DNA from: Rhodoluna sp.
GTDB taxonomy: Bacteria > Actinomycetota > Actinomycetes > Actinomycetales > Microbacteriaceae
NCBI GenBank assembly: GCA_024645105.1
Contig: JAHEGM010000005.1
Location: 1 to 41,036 of the forward strand
DNA: 41,036 nt
Direction of reading: 5' to 3'
In this document: positions 10,590 through 17,681 of the stretch, in pieces
Layout: every line of letters begins with the position of its first letter
Position numbering within the stretch: position 1 is the stretch's first letter
Notes under the pieces: generated by a model
The model's input: the letters and a program-made list of their open reading frames with translations, nothing else
Databases searched by the model: none
What the model was told of the DNA's origin: nothing
Program-made: the position numbers and the translations under genes

Positions 10590-11387
10590 TTATTGGGAGT
10601 TTTGAGCGAAAGCCGAGGCGTATAAACAGATGCTGGCCGCGGTGGCTAGGTTCAAAGACTCCGCCGCACCGTAGATGGGCACCGATACCTGACGATCGAC
10701 CAAATCTAGGGCGGTTTGCTCAAAACCCCAGGCTTCGTTGCCGAATACCCAGGCGGTTGGCTTTGACAGGGTCTCCGCTTGGAGGCTTGGAATCTCTTCG
10801 GCGCCACCATTTGCGGCAAATACCTGTAATCCAGCTGCTTTTAGGGCCTTTACAGCATCTTCGATCTCTACATCAACGGCAAAAGGCAGGTGAAATAGCG
10901 ACCCGGTGGTGGACCTAACCACCTTTGGATTGTAGACATCAACGCTGTTTGAGCTAAAAATTACTGCATCCGCGCCGGCTGCGTCGGCTGCCCTGAGCAC
11001 GGTTCCGGCATTACCCGGGTCTCGAATATTGGCCAAAAGTGCTACCAGCTGAGGCTTGGCGGCAATGATGTCTTCGAGGGTTACATCTAGCTGTTCACAG
11101 ACAGCAACGACTCCCTGCGGAGTGGTTGTGTCAGTTAGGGCCTTGAGTACCGGTTCGCTAACCAGTTGAAGCTGAATTCGAGCCGATTCGGCTCGCTCAA
11201 AGAGATCCGGGTAGCGCTCCACCGCATCTTCGGTTGCGTACAACTCGACGATTAGCTTTGGGCGGTCTAAAGCTTCTTTTAGCCCCTGAGGTCCCTCAAG
11301 CAGAAAGAGCCCGGTCGATGACCGGGCGTCTTTCTTAGTTAGCTTGGCAACCCCACGGACCTTTGCGGCCTTGGGATCGATGAGCAT
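10590..11387 (-). CDS. TrmH/SpoU-family RNA 2'-O-methyltransferase
   Basis: Predicted SPOUT-class, SAM-dependent ribose methyltransferase. 265 residues with an N-terminal substrate-binding domain (about 1-100) and the trefoil-knot domain. Motifs are NIRDPGNAGT (motif 1, near 120), VFGNEAWG (motif 2) and SLNLATAASICLY (motif 3, near 245-257). It follows rplT after 6 bp and precedes pheS, a common actinobacterial arrangement. The target is probably 23S rRNA or tRNA, but the exact nucleotide cannot be read from sequence. Confidence 0.88.
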   Translation of the reverse strand: MLIDPKAAKVRGVAKLTKKDARSSTGLFLLEGPQGLKEALDRPKLIVELYATEDAVERYPDLFERAESARIQLQLVSEPVLKALTDTTTPQGVVAVCEQLDVTLEDIIAAKPQLVALLANIRDPGNAGTVLRAADAAGADAVIFSSNSVDVYNPKVVRSTTGSLFHLPFAVDVEIEDAVKALKAAGLQVFAANGGAEEIPSLQAETLSKPTAWVFGNEAWGFEQTALDLVDRQVSVPIYGAAESLNLATAASICLYASAFAQNSQ

Positions 11388-11393
11388 TTGAAA

Positions 11394-11777
11394 CTACTTA
11401 GCCTTTGGAGCTGAGGTGTCTGCTGGCAATGCTGCCTTTGCAGATGCAACCAAGCTGGTGAAGGTCTTAGGGTCGTTAACCGCTAGATCGGCAAGGATAC
11501 GACGGTCAACCTCGATACCGGCAAGGCCTAGACCCTGGATAAAGCGGTTGTATGTCATTCCGTTTGCACGAGATGCAGCGTTAATGCGCTGGATCCACAG
11601 ACGACGGAAGTCACCCTTGCGAGCACGACGGTCGTTGTACGCATAAACCAATGAGTGCAGCATCTGCTGCTTTGCCATGCGGTATAGACGTGAACGCTGG
11701 CCGCGGTATCCCTTGGCGCGCTCTAGTGCGGTACGACGCTTCTTGGCACCGTTGACCGCGTTTTTTACTCTTGCCAT
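11394..11777 (-). CDS. rplT: 50S ribosomal protein L20
   Basis: Early-assembly 23S rRNA-binding protein. 127 residues with the very basic N-terminal helix starting [10 protein letters not shown] and the core signature around [17 protein letters not shown]. In other bacteria L20 represses its own infC-rpmI-rplT operon by binding the leader mRNA; this gene is third in that operon. A GGAG Shine-Dalgarno sits 5 nt before the ATG. The C-terminus has an extra Ala/Lys-rich tail of about 10 residues. Confidence 0.97.
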   Translation of the reverse strand: MARVKNAVNGAKKRRTALERAKGYRGQRSRLYRMAKQQMLHSLVYAYNDRRARKGDFRRLWIQRINAASRANGMTYNRFIQGLGLAGIEVDRRILADLAVNDPKTFTSLVASAKAALPADTSAPKAK

Positions 11778-11838
11778 TTGTTACTCCTAAAATTTCACCG
11801 ATGCTTGCGATAGCAGCATCAGAAGATGTTTGGTCGGT

Positions 11839-12033
11839 TTACTTGCCGAGTAGGGTCTTGAGGGTCTTGTAGTCGGCTGGTGAAACAACCTGGTCGACGT
11901 TTAGGCGACGCTTGCGACGGTTTGACATGTGCTCCTGGTTGTGGCGCATGTTGATCTGCTGCTTCATGATCTTGCCGCTACCGGTGAAGCGGAAACGCTT
12001 CTTGGCGCCCGAGTGGGTCTTCTGCTTTGGCAT
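11839..12033 (-). CDS. rpmI: 50S ribosomal protein L35
   Basis: 64-residue basic ribosomal protein, normal length, beginning [14 protein letters not shown] with a conserved basic middle. AGGAG lies 6 nt before the ATG. Second gene of infC-rpmI-rplT, 17 bp from infC and 61 bp from rplT. Confidence 0.96.
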   Translation of the reverse strand: MPKQKTHSGAKKRFRFTGSGKIMKQQINMRHNQEHMSNRRKRRLNVDQVVSPADYKTLKTLLGK

Positions 12034-12050
12034 TGCTATCTCCTGTTTTT

Positions 12051-12662
12051 CTACTCGGCTGCAGGTTCTGCGGCCGATTCCTTTGGCTGTTCTGCAGATT
12101 CGGCTCTTTTGGCCTTATCTGCTGCTTTTTTGGCTTCTGCTTTAGCATCTGCCTTGTTCTTTAGCGGGCCGATAACCATCACCATGTTGCGTCCGTCGAT
12201 CGAAGGATTCGATTCGACAACACCCAACTCAGCGACTTCTTCAGCTAGCTTCTGAAGCAACTTGATGCCCATTTCAGGGCGGGACTGCTCGCGACCGCGG
12301 AACACCACGATCACCTTGACCTTGTCACCCGCCTTGAGGAATTTAGTGATCTGCCCGCGCTTTGTGCCGTAGTCGTGGTCATCAATCTTTAGGCCGAATC
12401 GAACGGTCTTAAGAATGGTGTTGACCTGGTTTTTACGAGCCTCACGGACTTTTTGGGCAGCTTCATACTTGAATTTGCCGAAGTCCATTAGCTTTGCAAC
12501 CGGTGGCTTTGAAGTTGGTGCGACCTCAACTAGGTCAAGGTCTTGCTCCTGCGCCATGCGCAAGGCGTCTTCAATTTTTACAACGCCAATTTGCTCACCT
12601 TGTGCGCCGACGAGGCGAACCTCTGGCACGCGGATGCGCTCATTGATACGGGGATCGCTGAT
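12051..12662 (-). CDS. infC: Translation initiation factor IF-3, AUC start
   Basis: Binds the 30S subunit, discriminates the start codon and blocks premature 50S joining. I extend the frame to an ATC start at 12660-12662, giving 203 residues beginning (f)[16 protein letters not shown], the conserved IF-3 N-terminus. The GTG 33 bases downstream would remove that conserved segment and has no Shine-Dalgarno, whereas AGAGGAG (12669-12675) is 6 nt from the ATC. The N- and C-terminal IF-3 domains are complete. The C-terminus carries an unusual Ala/Lys/Glu-rich tail of about 35 residues. A rare start codon read poorly when IF-3 is abundant is the known infC autoregulation device. Confidence 0.94.
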   Translation of the reverse strand: MSDPRINERIRVPEVRLVGAQGEQIGVVKIEDALRMAQEQDLDLVEVAPTSKPPVAKLMDFGKFKYEAAQKVREARKNQVNTILKTVRFGLKIDDHDYGTKRGQITKFLKAGDKVKVIVVFRGREQSRPEMGIKLLQKLAEEVAELGVVESNPSIDGRNMVMVIGPLKNKADAKAEAKKAADKAKRAESAEQPKESAAEPAAE

Positions 12663-12668
12663 CTGTTA

Positions 12669-12675
12669 CTCCTCT
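12669..12675 (-). promoter_or_regulatory. infC ribosome binding site that fixes the AUC start
   Basis: Minus-strand AGAGGAG, 6 nt before ATC 12660-12662. The strong site next to a non-standard codon decides between the AUC and the downstream GTG. Confidence 0.8.
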
Positions 12676-12699
12676 GGACTGGGCAAAATGGCCACATGC

Positions 12700-12834
12700 C
12701 AGGCGGGAGCCTGAATACGTGCAGAAACGTAAGTTTCAAAGCTTTACCCGGCAACCTATAAGAATCGGTAGACGCGGGTGGGAATTGAATCCACTTCTGA
12801 CCAAGGACGAACCTTGGAGCCATGGGTTAGCCTA
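12700..12834 (-). promoter_or_regulatory. Structured infC-rpmI-rplT leader with candidate promoter
   Basis: The 201 bp between infC and the DUF1844 gene holds a minus-strand TAGGCT (-10 like, 12829-12834), giving a leader of about 160 nt. Three perfect hairpins follow: CCAAGG/CCTTGG (12801-12817, loop 5), TACGT/ACGTA (12716-12731, loop 6) and CAGGC/GCCTG (12700-12713, 4-nt loop). The position matches where L20- or IF-3-dependent leaders occur in other phyla. The fold and any regulator are inference. Confidence 0.45.
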
Positions 12835-12855
12835 GCAGAAACCATTCCAAAGGAG
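12828..12855 (+). promoter_or_regulatory. Candidate promoter and RBS of the DUF1844 gene
   Basis: TAGCCT (12828-12833) is a possible plus-strand -10 that overlaps the opposite-strand TAGGCT of infC in the shared TTAGCCTAGC. AAAGGAG (12849-12855) is a strong Shine-Dalgarno 8 nt before the GTG start. No clear -35 box. Confidence 0.45.
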
Positions 12856-12863
12856 AAGCCCCA

Positions 12864-13202
12864 GTGGCCGAATTCAAAGACGTAGCCAACGAAGTTCGCG
12901 ATATCGCCGATGTGCCCGCAGTTGAGGTCATTACCACCACGGCCGTGCACCTCATGAGCGCCGCCGCCATCCAGTGCGGACTGGGCGAAGACGGAGCAAA
13001 GGGTGACCTAGACGAGGCTCGAAAGCTAATCACCGCTTTGGCTGGTTTGGTGACCGCTGCCGCGGCAGATATCGGTGACCACCACGCTCGCCCTCTGCGC
13101 GATGGACTGCGCTCTCTTCAGTTGGCGTTTCGTGAGGCATCTGTAATCAAGGATGCACCCGGTGCCGGACCCGGTGAAAAATTCACCGGACCAGTGAACT
13201 AA
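12864..13202 (+). CDS. DUF1844 family protein
   Basis: 112-residue soluble, mostly helical protein of the DUF1844 family, conserved next to infC and sseB in Actinobacteria; function unknown. The HLMSAAAIQCGLG segment and the later DLDEARKLITALAGLV helix are family-typical. No signal peptide or membrane helix. GTG start chosen for the AAAGGAG site 8 nt upstream. The stop codon overlaps the sseB stop by 4 bp, tail-to-tail. The conserved neighbourhood hints at a translation-linked role, but that is only inference. Confidence 0.8.
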   Translation: MAEFKDVANEVRDIADVPAVEVITTTAVHLMSAAAIQCGLGEDGAKGDLDEARKLITALAGLVTAAAADIGDHHARPLRDGLRSLQLAFREASVIKDAPGAGPGEKFTGPVN

Positions 13203-13987
13203 CGCTCTGCAGGCTTTACAACTAAGGCCATTGAATCAACTGAGCTGGCAATAACCTCGCTGTGCGCCCAACGCTCAGTAACACGATGAAGAATTTCTTC
13301 AAGTTGTTCTTTAGATAAACCTTTTTTAACTTGTAGCTCAACTTTAACTTCTGGTCCAGCCAGTCGAGAATTTGGATCAAGCGAGCTAATTATCAGTTGC
13401 GTGATATCTGACTCAGTCACCACAGCTTTTTCAAATTCGCTAACCACCTGCTGATTCAAGTGTGGTGCGAACCAAACTTTTTGCTGAGCAAGCGCAGCAA
13501 TTGCCGACCTTCTAAAAGCAAACTCGGTCTCAGAACCTGGATCAAGAATTATGCGAGTGTTTCCTTCGCTCGCGGCAGCCAGCGCTACCTTCACCGCATC
13601 GCTTGGCACAGGTCTGGCCGATGGGTTCCAGCGCTTCATGGCGTCAACCGAACTAAAAACCGGCAGGCCCACCTGGTCATCAGGAGTTTTCACATTAACG
13701 ATAGAAAGGTCTGCGCTTTTATCTACGGTTTGACCGTGTGCCCCAACTTCTGATTCGCCAAGATCGGCCAGTAGAGGAATCAGTACGCGAGATTTTGAAA
13801 ACTCAATAAACACTTCGTTGGGGTTTAAAGTTTCGTGAAAATTTCTAATAGCCTGAATCAGTTCAGGCCTAGCCGAACCATCATCGTCTGCGAATGGATT
13901 TTCGTTAAACGCACGCCCGTCCCACGGGACGCCTGCAGAATCTGACAGCGGATCTTTATTGATGTGTTTGTGATCGTGGCTTTTCAT
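13199..13987 (-). CDS. SseB-family protein
   Basis: 262 residues. The middle region (about 50-180), with VFIEFSKSRVLIPLLADLG, LPVFSSVDAMKRW and a C-terminal half LDP/AALAQ pattern, matches SseB N-terminal-domain proteins common beside actinobacterial priA and infC. No enzymatic motif is visible and the cellular role is not known. The N-terminal 30 residues are polar and His/Asp-rich. The start codon directly follows the hisA stop (TAA then ATG), so it is translationally coupled to the histidine genes. Confidence 0.75.
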   Translation of the reverse strand: MKSHDHKHINKDPLSDSAGVPWDGRAFNENPFADDDGSARPELIQAIRNFHETLNPNEVFIEFSKSRVLIPLLADLGESEVGAHGQTVDKSADLSIVNVKTPDDQVGLPVFSSVDAMKRWNPSARPVPSDAVKVALAAASEGNTRIILDPGSETEFAFRRSAIAALAQQKVWFAPHLNQQVVSEFEKAVVTESDITQLIISSLDPNSRLAGPEVKVELQVKKGLSKEQLEEILHRVTERWAHSEVIASSVDSMALVVKPAER

Positions 13988-14734
13988 TTAGGCGTTTGAA
14001 ATTTCTAGTGCTTCTTCTAGCGTGAACTTCCCTGCGTAAAGAGACTTACCCAGAATCGCACCTTCGAGACCTTCGCTTACTAGTGCGCGCAGATCACGGA
14101 TATCCTGTAGCGAGGAGATACCACCAGATGCGACGACCGGCTTCTTCGTGCGCTGCATCACCTCACGCAAAAGTTCAATATTTGGACCCTTGAGGGTTCC
14201 ATCTTTGGTGACGTCGGTTACGACATAGCGTGGGCAACCGGCATCCTCTAAACGCGCAAGCACCTCCCACAGATCTCCGCCTTCTCGCGTCCAGCCGCGG
14301 GCGGCAAGAGTTGTGCCGCGAATGTCAAGGCCAACCGCAATTGCATCGCCAAATTTGGCAATTACTTTTTCAGTCCACTCTGGGTTTTCGAGAGCAGCGG
14401 TGCCGAGGTTCACTCTCGTAGCTCCTGCTTCAAGTGCTGCTTCAAGTGATGCGTCATCGCGAATTCCACCGGAAAGCTCAATCTTCACCCCGCGACCTAA
14501 TTCTGTTTTTGCTGAGTTAACAACCTCACGAATGATGGCGCGGTTGTCTCCTCTGCCAAATGCAGCATCAAGGTCTACTAGGTGGATCCACTCTGCTCCA
14601 GCGTTGATCCAGGTTTGTGCTGCCTCAAGCGGGCTTCCGTAATCTGTTTCGGAACCAGCCTCACCCTGAGTCAGGCGAACTGCTTTGCCATCGGCAACAT
14701 CAACGGCCGGCAGAAGTTCTAGATACTTTGACAT
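13988..14734 (-). CDS. hisA: PriA-type phosphoribosyl isomerase (HisA, possibly also TrpF)
   Basis: Isomerises ProFAR in histidine synthesis. In most actinobacteria the same enzyme (PriA) also does the TrpF step of tryptophan synthesis. 248 residues, (beta/alpha)8 barrel, with Asp12 in [14 protein letters not shown], Arg20 and the second acid in the TDVTKDGTL loop (173-181). The sequence looks closer to actinobacterial PriA than to proteobacterial HisA, so dual activity is likely. Whether a separate trpF exists lies outside the window. AGGA precedes the ATG; 12 bp follow hisH. Confidence 0.93.
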   Translation of the reverse strand: MSKYLELLPAVDVADGKAVRLTQGEAGSETDYGSPLEAAQTWINAGAEWIHLVDLDAAFGRGDNRAIIREVVNSAKTELGRGVKIELSGGIRDDASLEAALEAGATRVNLGTAALENPEWTEKVIAKFGDAIAVGLDIRGTTLAARGWTREGGDLWEVLARLEDAGCPRYVVTDVTKDGTLKGPNIELLREVMQRTKKPVVASGGISSLQDIRDLRALVSEGLEGAILGKSLYAGKFTLEEALEISNA

Positions 14735-14746
14735 TTTGATTCCTAA

Positions 14747-15379
14747 CTAAAAAGTTCCGAGCCAGTTGCTTAGAAGTTTGATTCCAGCCTGCCCAGATTT
14801 CTCTGGGTGAAACTGGGTTGCAGTGAGAGGGCCGTTTTCAACTGCTGCAATAAATTTGCCACCGTAATCAGCCCAGGTAACTTTAGGAGCGGCCAGCGGT
14901 CCATCAACAATGAGTTCCCAGTTTTTAACGCCATAGGAGTGCACGAAATAAAAGCGTTCGTGCTCGACACCAGAGAACAAGTTTGAGTTTTTAGCAGCAG
15001 CAACAGTGTTCCAACCAATGTGCGGCAGCATCGGCGCGTCAAGCATTTCAACTTTTCCGGGCCACTGCCCCAGCCCAACAGTTTCTAAGCCATGTTCAAC
15101 GCCAAGCTCAAACATCACCTGAAGGCCAACGCAGATTCCCATCACCGGCTTACCAGCAACTAATCGCTTGTCAATAATTTCGCCAGCATTAATTGCATCT
15201 AGCTGTTCCATTACTGCGGCGAAGGCGCCGACACCTGGAACTAATAATCCATCAGCTTTTAGAGCTGCATCGCGATCTGAAGACAATTCGACATTTGCCC
15301 CCGCTTCGGCGAGCGCCTTAGCTGCCGAGTGAACATTGCCGCTGCCGTAATCAAGAACGACTACGCGAGGTGAAATCAC
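14747..15379 (-). CDS. hisH: Imidazole glycerol phosphate synthase, glutaminase subunit
   Basis: Class I glutamine amidotransferase that feeds ammonia to HisF. 210 residues with catalytic Cys83 in GICVGLQ, and His191 and Glu193 in FHPEKSG. The oxyanion strand PGVGAF is at 48-53. Its partner hisF is not in this window, so the HisH-HisF pair is encoded at separate places. The GTG start is not supported by a strong Shine-Dalgarno; coupling to hisB (21 bp upstream) is likely. Confidence 0.95.
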   Translation of the reverse strand: MISPRVVVLDYGSGNVHSAAKALAEAGANVELSSDRDAALKADGLLVPGVGAFAAVMEQLDAINAGEIIDKRLVAGKPVMGICVGLQVMFELGVEHGLETVGLGQWPGKVEMLDAPMLPHIGWNTVAAAKNSNLFSGVEHERFYFVHSYGVKNWELIVDGPLAAPKVTWADYGGKFIAAVENGPLTATQFHPEKSGQAGIKLLSNWLGTF

Positions 15380-15400
15380 AGTTGAACTTTCAGTGCACCT

Positions 15401-16000
15401 TTAGAGTGCACCCTTAGTTGAAGGAATGCCCTCAACGCGAGAATCTATTTCAACGGCTTTGCGGAATGCTCGTGCGAAGGCTTTGAACTCTGCCTCGGCA
15501 ATGTGGTGCGGGTCTCGACCGTCAAGCACGCTCACGTGCACGGTAATTCCTGCATTCAATGAAATTGCTTCAAACACGTGACGAATCATTGAACCTGTGA
15601 AGTGGCCACCGATCAGGTGAAATTCAAATCCTGCAGGCTCCCCGGTGTGGACCAAATATGGGCGACCGGAAACATCAACGACTGCTCTGGCAAGTGCCTC
15701 ATCTAGCGGCACGGTTGCATCGCCGTAGCGACCTATCTTTGACTTATCACCAAGTGCCTGCTTGATTGCCTGACCAAGAACTATTGCGGTGTCTTCCACC
15801 GTGTGGTGAACATCAATGTGGGTGTCGCCAGTGGCTCTAACTCCAAGGTCTACCAATGAGTGCTTTGCAAAAGCTGTAAGCAAGTGGTCAAAGAAAGGTA
15901 CCGAGGTTGAGATGTCGGCGCGACCGGTGCCGTCAAGGTTGAGGCTTAGCTCAATTGATGACTCAGAGGTCTTGCGTTGCAAGGTAGCCGTGCGGCTCAT
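15401..16000 (-). CDS. hisB: Imidazoleglycerol-phosphate dehydratase
   Basis: Monofunctional IGPD (199 residues), not the fused HisB of enterobacteria. Manganese ligands are in HHTVED (65-70) and [13 protein letters not shown] (163-175). GAAAGG precedes the ATG and lies in the 12-bp palindrome CTTTCG/CGAAAG (16009-16020). Follows hisC after 51 bp. Confidence 0.95.
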   Translation of the reverse strand: MSRTATLQRKTSESSIELSLNLDGTGRADISTSVPFFDHLLTAFAKHSLVDLGVRATGDTHIDVHHTVEDTAIVLGQAIKQALGDKSKIGRYGDATVPLDEALARAVVDVSGRPYLVHTGEPAGFEFHLIGGHFTGSMIRHVFEAISLNAGITVHVSVLDGRDPHHIAEAEFKAFARAFRKAVEIDSRVEGIPSTKGAL

Positions 16001-16051
16001 TGTGATGCCTTTCGCGAAAGCGACTTGTATTTAGTCAATCTTAGCGAATGA

Positions 16052-17143
16052 CTACTTTTTGAGGACTTGACGAAGTGCATCAAGGAACGCTGAGGTCTCT
16101 GCCTCGGTTCCCGCGCTGACCCTAAGTGTGCCGGGAATGCCAACGTTTCGAATCAGTACTCCCTTGGCAAGTAGCGCATCAAAAATTTCCGCTGGATTAT
16201 CTAGGCCACCAAACAACACAAAATTGGAATCTGATCGATATGGATCTAGACCCAGTTCTTTGAGCTCAACAGCTATGCGATCACGCTGGAATCTAATGTC
16301 ATCAACCGTTGCCAACATTGTTTGTGAGTGATCCAGTGCTGCTTCGGCCGCGGCTTGGGTGAACGCACTCAAGTGATACGGCAGGCGCACCAAACGCAGA
16401 GCGTCAACTACCGCGGGGTCTGCTGCCAGATAGCCAACACGAGCACCGGCAAACGCAAAGGCCTTGCTCATGGTGCGCGAGATCAAAAGACGCTCTCGGC
16501 CTTCAAGAATGCTTATGGCGCTTACCTCGGTGTTGCCACCAAATTCCGCGTAGGCCTCATCGACAACAACAATTCCACCGGTGGTCTGAGTAACTGCCTC
16601 ATAGGCAGCTTCGATGCAGCTGAGGCTCAATGGGGTTCCGGTTGGGTTGTTTGGCGAGCAGAGCATCACAATGTTGGGCTTGTGTTTCAAAATTTCAGCG
16701 CTCACGTGCTCTGGTGTGAGCTCGTATCTATCGAGTCGCGGAGCATCTACATATGAGGTTCCGGTACCTTGGGCGATCAAACCGTACATTGAATAGGTTG
16801 GCCCAAAACCTAGCGAGGAACGACCCGGACCGCCAAAAGCTTGAAAGATGTGTTGCAGGACTTCGTTTGAACCATTAGCCGCCCAGATGTTTTCTGGCTG
16901 AAGTTGTGCTCCAAGATAATCTGCAAGTGCCCTGCGAAGTGATAGAAATTCACGATCGGGATAGCGATTGATGTCTAAAACCGCTGCCGCTAGACGACCG
17001 ATGATGTCAACGGCTACTTCTTCCGGTATGCGGTGAGTGTTCTCATTGACGTTCAAGGCAACTGGCACGTTTAGCTGCGGTGCTCCGTAAGGAGTGCGAC
17101 CTTTTAGGTCATCGCGAATTGGAAGGTCAGAGAGATTAGCCAC
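16052..17143 (-). CDS. hisC: Histidinol-phosphate aminotransferase
   Basis: PLP-dependent transamination of imidazole acetol phosphate. 363 residues, fold-type I. SPNNPTG is at 163-169, Asp195 in VVDEAY binds the PLP ring nitrogen, and Lys227 in SRTMSKAFAF forms the Schiff base. First gene of this his cluster; hisD, which commonly precedes hisC in actinobacteria, is absent here. The GTG start lies 6 nt after a TAACCT -10 hexamer, so the transcript is probably leaderless. Confidence 0.94.
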   Translation of the reverse strand: MANLSDLPIRDDLKGRTPYGAPQLNVPVALNVNENTHRIPEEVAVDIIGRLAAAVLDINRYPDREFLSLRRALADYLGAQLQPENIWAANGSNEVLQHIFQAFGGPGRSSLGFGPTYSMYGLIAQGTGTSYVDAPRLDRYELTPEHVSAEILKHKPNIVMLCSPNNPTGTPLSLSCIEAAYEAVTQTTGGIVVVDEAYAEFGGNTEVSAISILEGRERLLISRTMSKAFAFAGARVGYLAADPAVVDALRLVRLPYHLSAFTQAAAEAALDHSQTMLATVDDIRFQRDRIAVELKELGLDPYRSDSNFVLFGGLDNPAEIFDALLAKGVLIRNVGIPGTLRVSAGTEAETSAFLDALRQVLKK

Positions 17144-17160
17144 CCCCCAAGGTTACCTTG
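17144..17160 (-). promoter_or_regulatory. hisC leaderless promoter with overlapping palindrome
   Basis: Minus-strand TAACCT (17150-17155) ends 6 nt before the hisC GTG. It lies inside the 13-bp inverted repeat CAAGGT-T-ACCTTG (17148-17160), which could be a repressor site covering the -10 element. No -35 box is clear. The palindrome is seen; its role is inference. Confidence 0.45.
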
Positions 17161-17173
17161 ACGTCAGGTACAA

Positions 17174-17215
17174 GATTTATTCGTTTGAATTTCGCTTGCG
17201 ATTTTCAAATAAATC
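17174..17215. other. Long AT-rich hairpin between LysM gene and hisC
   Basis: Nested arms GATTTA/TAAATC, TTTGAA/TTCAAA and TCGC/GCGA fold into a 42-nt imperfect palindrome that touches the LysM stop codon. It has no U-run, so it is not a classic terminator. It may still end the LysM transcript before the his promoter. Confidence 0.45.
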
Positions 17216-17498
17216 AAGGAAGAGCGATGCGCTGGCCCGGCTGCAGGTCAGTTGAAGTTAGACCATTAAGGTTGACCACGTCTTGCATCCAGTCTTGAGG
17301 GTTTGAGCGGGGAGCCACCTGTTCGGCAAGATCCCAGAGGGTCTGGCCAGATTCAACGGTGATGTACTCGAAGTCAGCGGAGTTGGCAGCTGAGTTATTC
17401 GCTGCAGCGGTAGAAACGAAGCCAAAGACGCTGGTTGCGGCAATTGCCACGATTACTGCACTGCGGAAGAACTTGCGTGCTGCTTGGGTTTGAGACAT
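17214..17498 (-). CDS. Small secreted LysM protein, candidate SOS division inhibitor
   Basis: 94 residues from the ATG at 17496-17498. That start is preferred over an in-frame TTG (17522) because AAGAAAGG (17506-17513) is 7 nt upstream. A basic N-terminus and hydrophobic segment (about 10-35, ending STAAA) form a signal peptide or membrane anchor. One LysM domain follows (EYITVESGQTLWDLAEQ ... LQPGQRIALP). The gene diverges from lexA and its 5' region carries a LexA box. This matches the arrangement of DivS (Corynebacterium), ChiZ/Rv2719c (Mycobacterium) and YneA (Bacillus), SOS-induced division suppressors. It is much smaller than ChiZ, so orthology is not certain. Confidence 0.75.
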   Translation of the reverse strand: MSQTQAARKFFRSAVIVAIAATSVFGFVSTAAANNSAANSADFEYITVESGQTLWDLAEQVAPRSNPQDWMQDVVNLNGLTSTDLQPGQRIALP

Positions 17499-17514
17499 CT
17501 TTTTACCTTTCTTT

Positions 17515-17530
17515 TCGAACAACTGTTCGC
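17515..17530. promoter_or_regulatory. LexA box 1 (LysM side)
   Basis: TCGAAC-AACT-GTTCGC matches the actinobacterial SOS box TCGAAC-N4-GTTCGA at 11 of 12 positions. It lies just upstream of the LysM Shine-Dalgarno and downstream of its probable -10, where bound LexA would block transcription. Confidence 0.8.
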
Positions 17531-17540
17531 TTATAGAACA

Positions 17541-17571
17541 AGAATACGCAGACCCACCGACATTTTGTCAA
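17541..17571 (-). promoter_or_regulatory. Candidate promoter of the LysM gene
   Basis: Minus-strand TTGACA (17566-17571) and TATTCT (17541-17546) with a long 19-bp spacer. A second TTGACA lies 12 bp further upstream (17578-17583) in a direct repeat of ATTTTGTCAA (17562-17571 and 17574-17583). Which -35 is used is uncertain. Confidence 0.4.
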
Positions 17572-17587
17572 GTATTTTGTCAAATAT

Positions 17588-17603
17588 TCGAAAATATGTT
17601 TGA
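17588..17603. promoter_or_regulatory. LexA-like box 2 (lexA side)
   Basis: TCGAAA-ATAT-GTTTGA, 10 of 12 matches to TCGAAC-N4-GTTCGA, overlapping the candidate lexA -35 box. Confidence 0.6.
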
Positions 17604-17628
17604 TTTTGCCCAAAATAGCGAATACAGT
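17600..17628 (+). promoter_or_regulatory. Candidate lexA promoter
   Basis: TTGATT (17600-17605), 17-bp spacer, TACAGT (17623-17628). The -35 overlaps box 2 and the -10 overlaps box 3, consistent with lexA autorepression. Confidence 0.55.
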
Positions 17629-17633
17629 TTCGA
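17618..17633. promoter_or_regulatory. Weak LexA-like box 3
   Basis: GCGAAT-ACAG-TTTCGA, 9 of 12 matches, with the inner CGAA/TTCG arms intact. It covers the lexA -10 element. Weaker than boxes 1 and 2. Confidence 0.4.
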
Positions 17634-17637
17634 TAGT

Positions 17638-17656
17638 GGCCCGCATAACACGGGCC
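17638..17656 (+). other. Hairpin at the 5' end of the lexA mRNA
   Basis: GGCCCG-CATAACA-CGGGCC, a perfect GC-rich 6-bp stem that would start within a few nucleotides of the predicted lexA transcription start, upstream of the GAAAGG Shine-Dalgarno (17669-17674). Confidence 0.5.
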
Positions 17657-17681
17657 TACGACAGAGAAGAAAGGCCACGTC

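Noticed and set aside
17499-17522. Extended LysM start at TTG 17522
   Set aside because: It would place the start within the LexA box region and lose the AAGAAAGG site; the ATG at 17496-17498 has the proper Shine-Dalgarno spacing.
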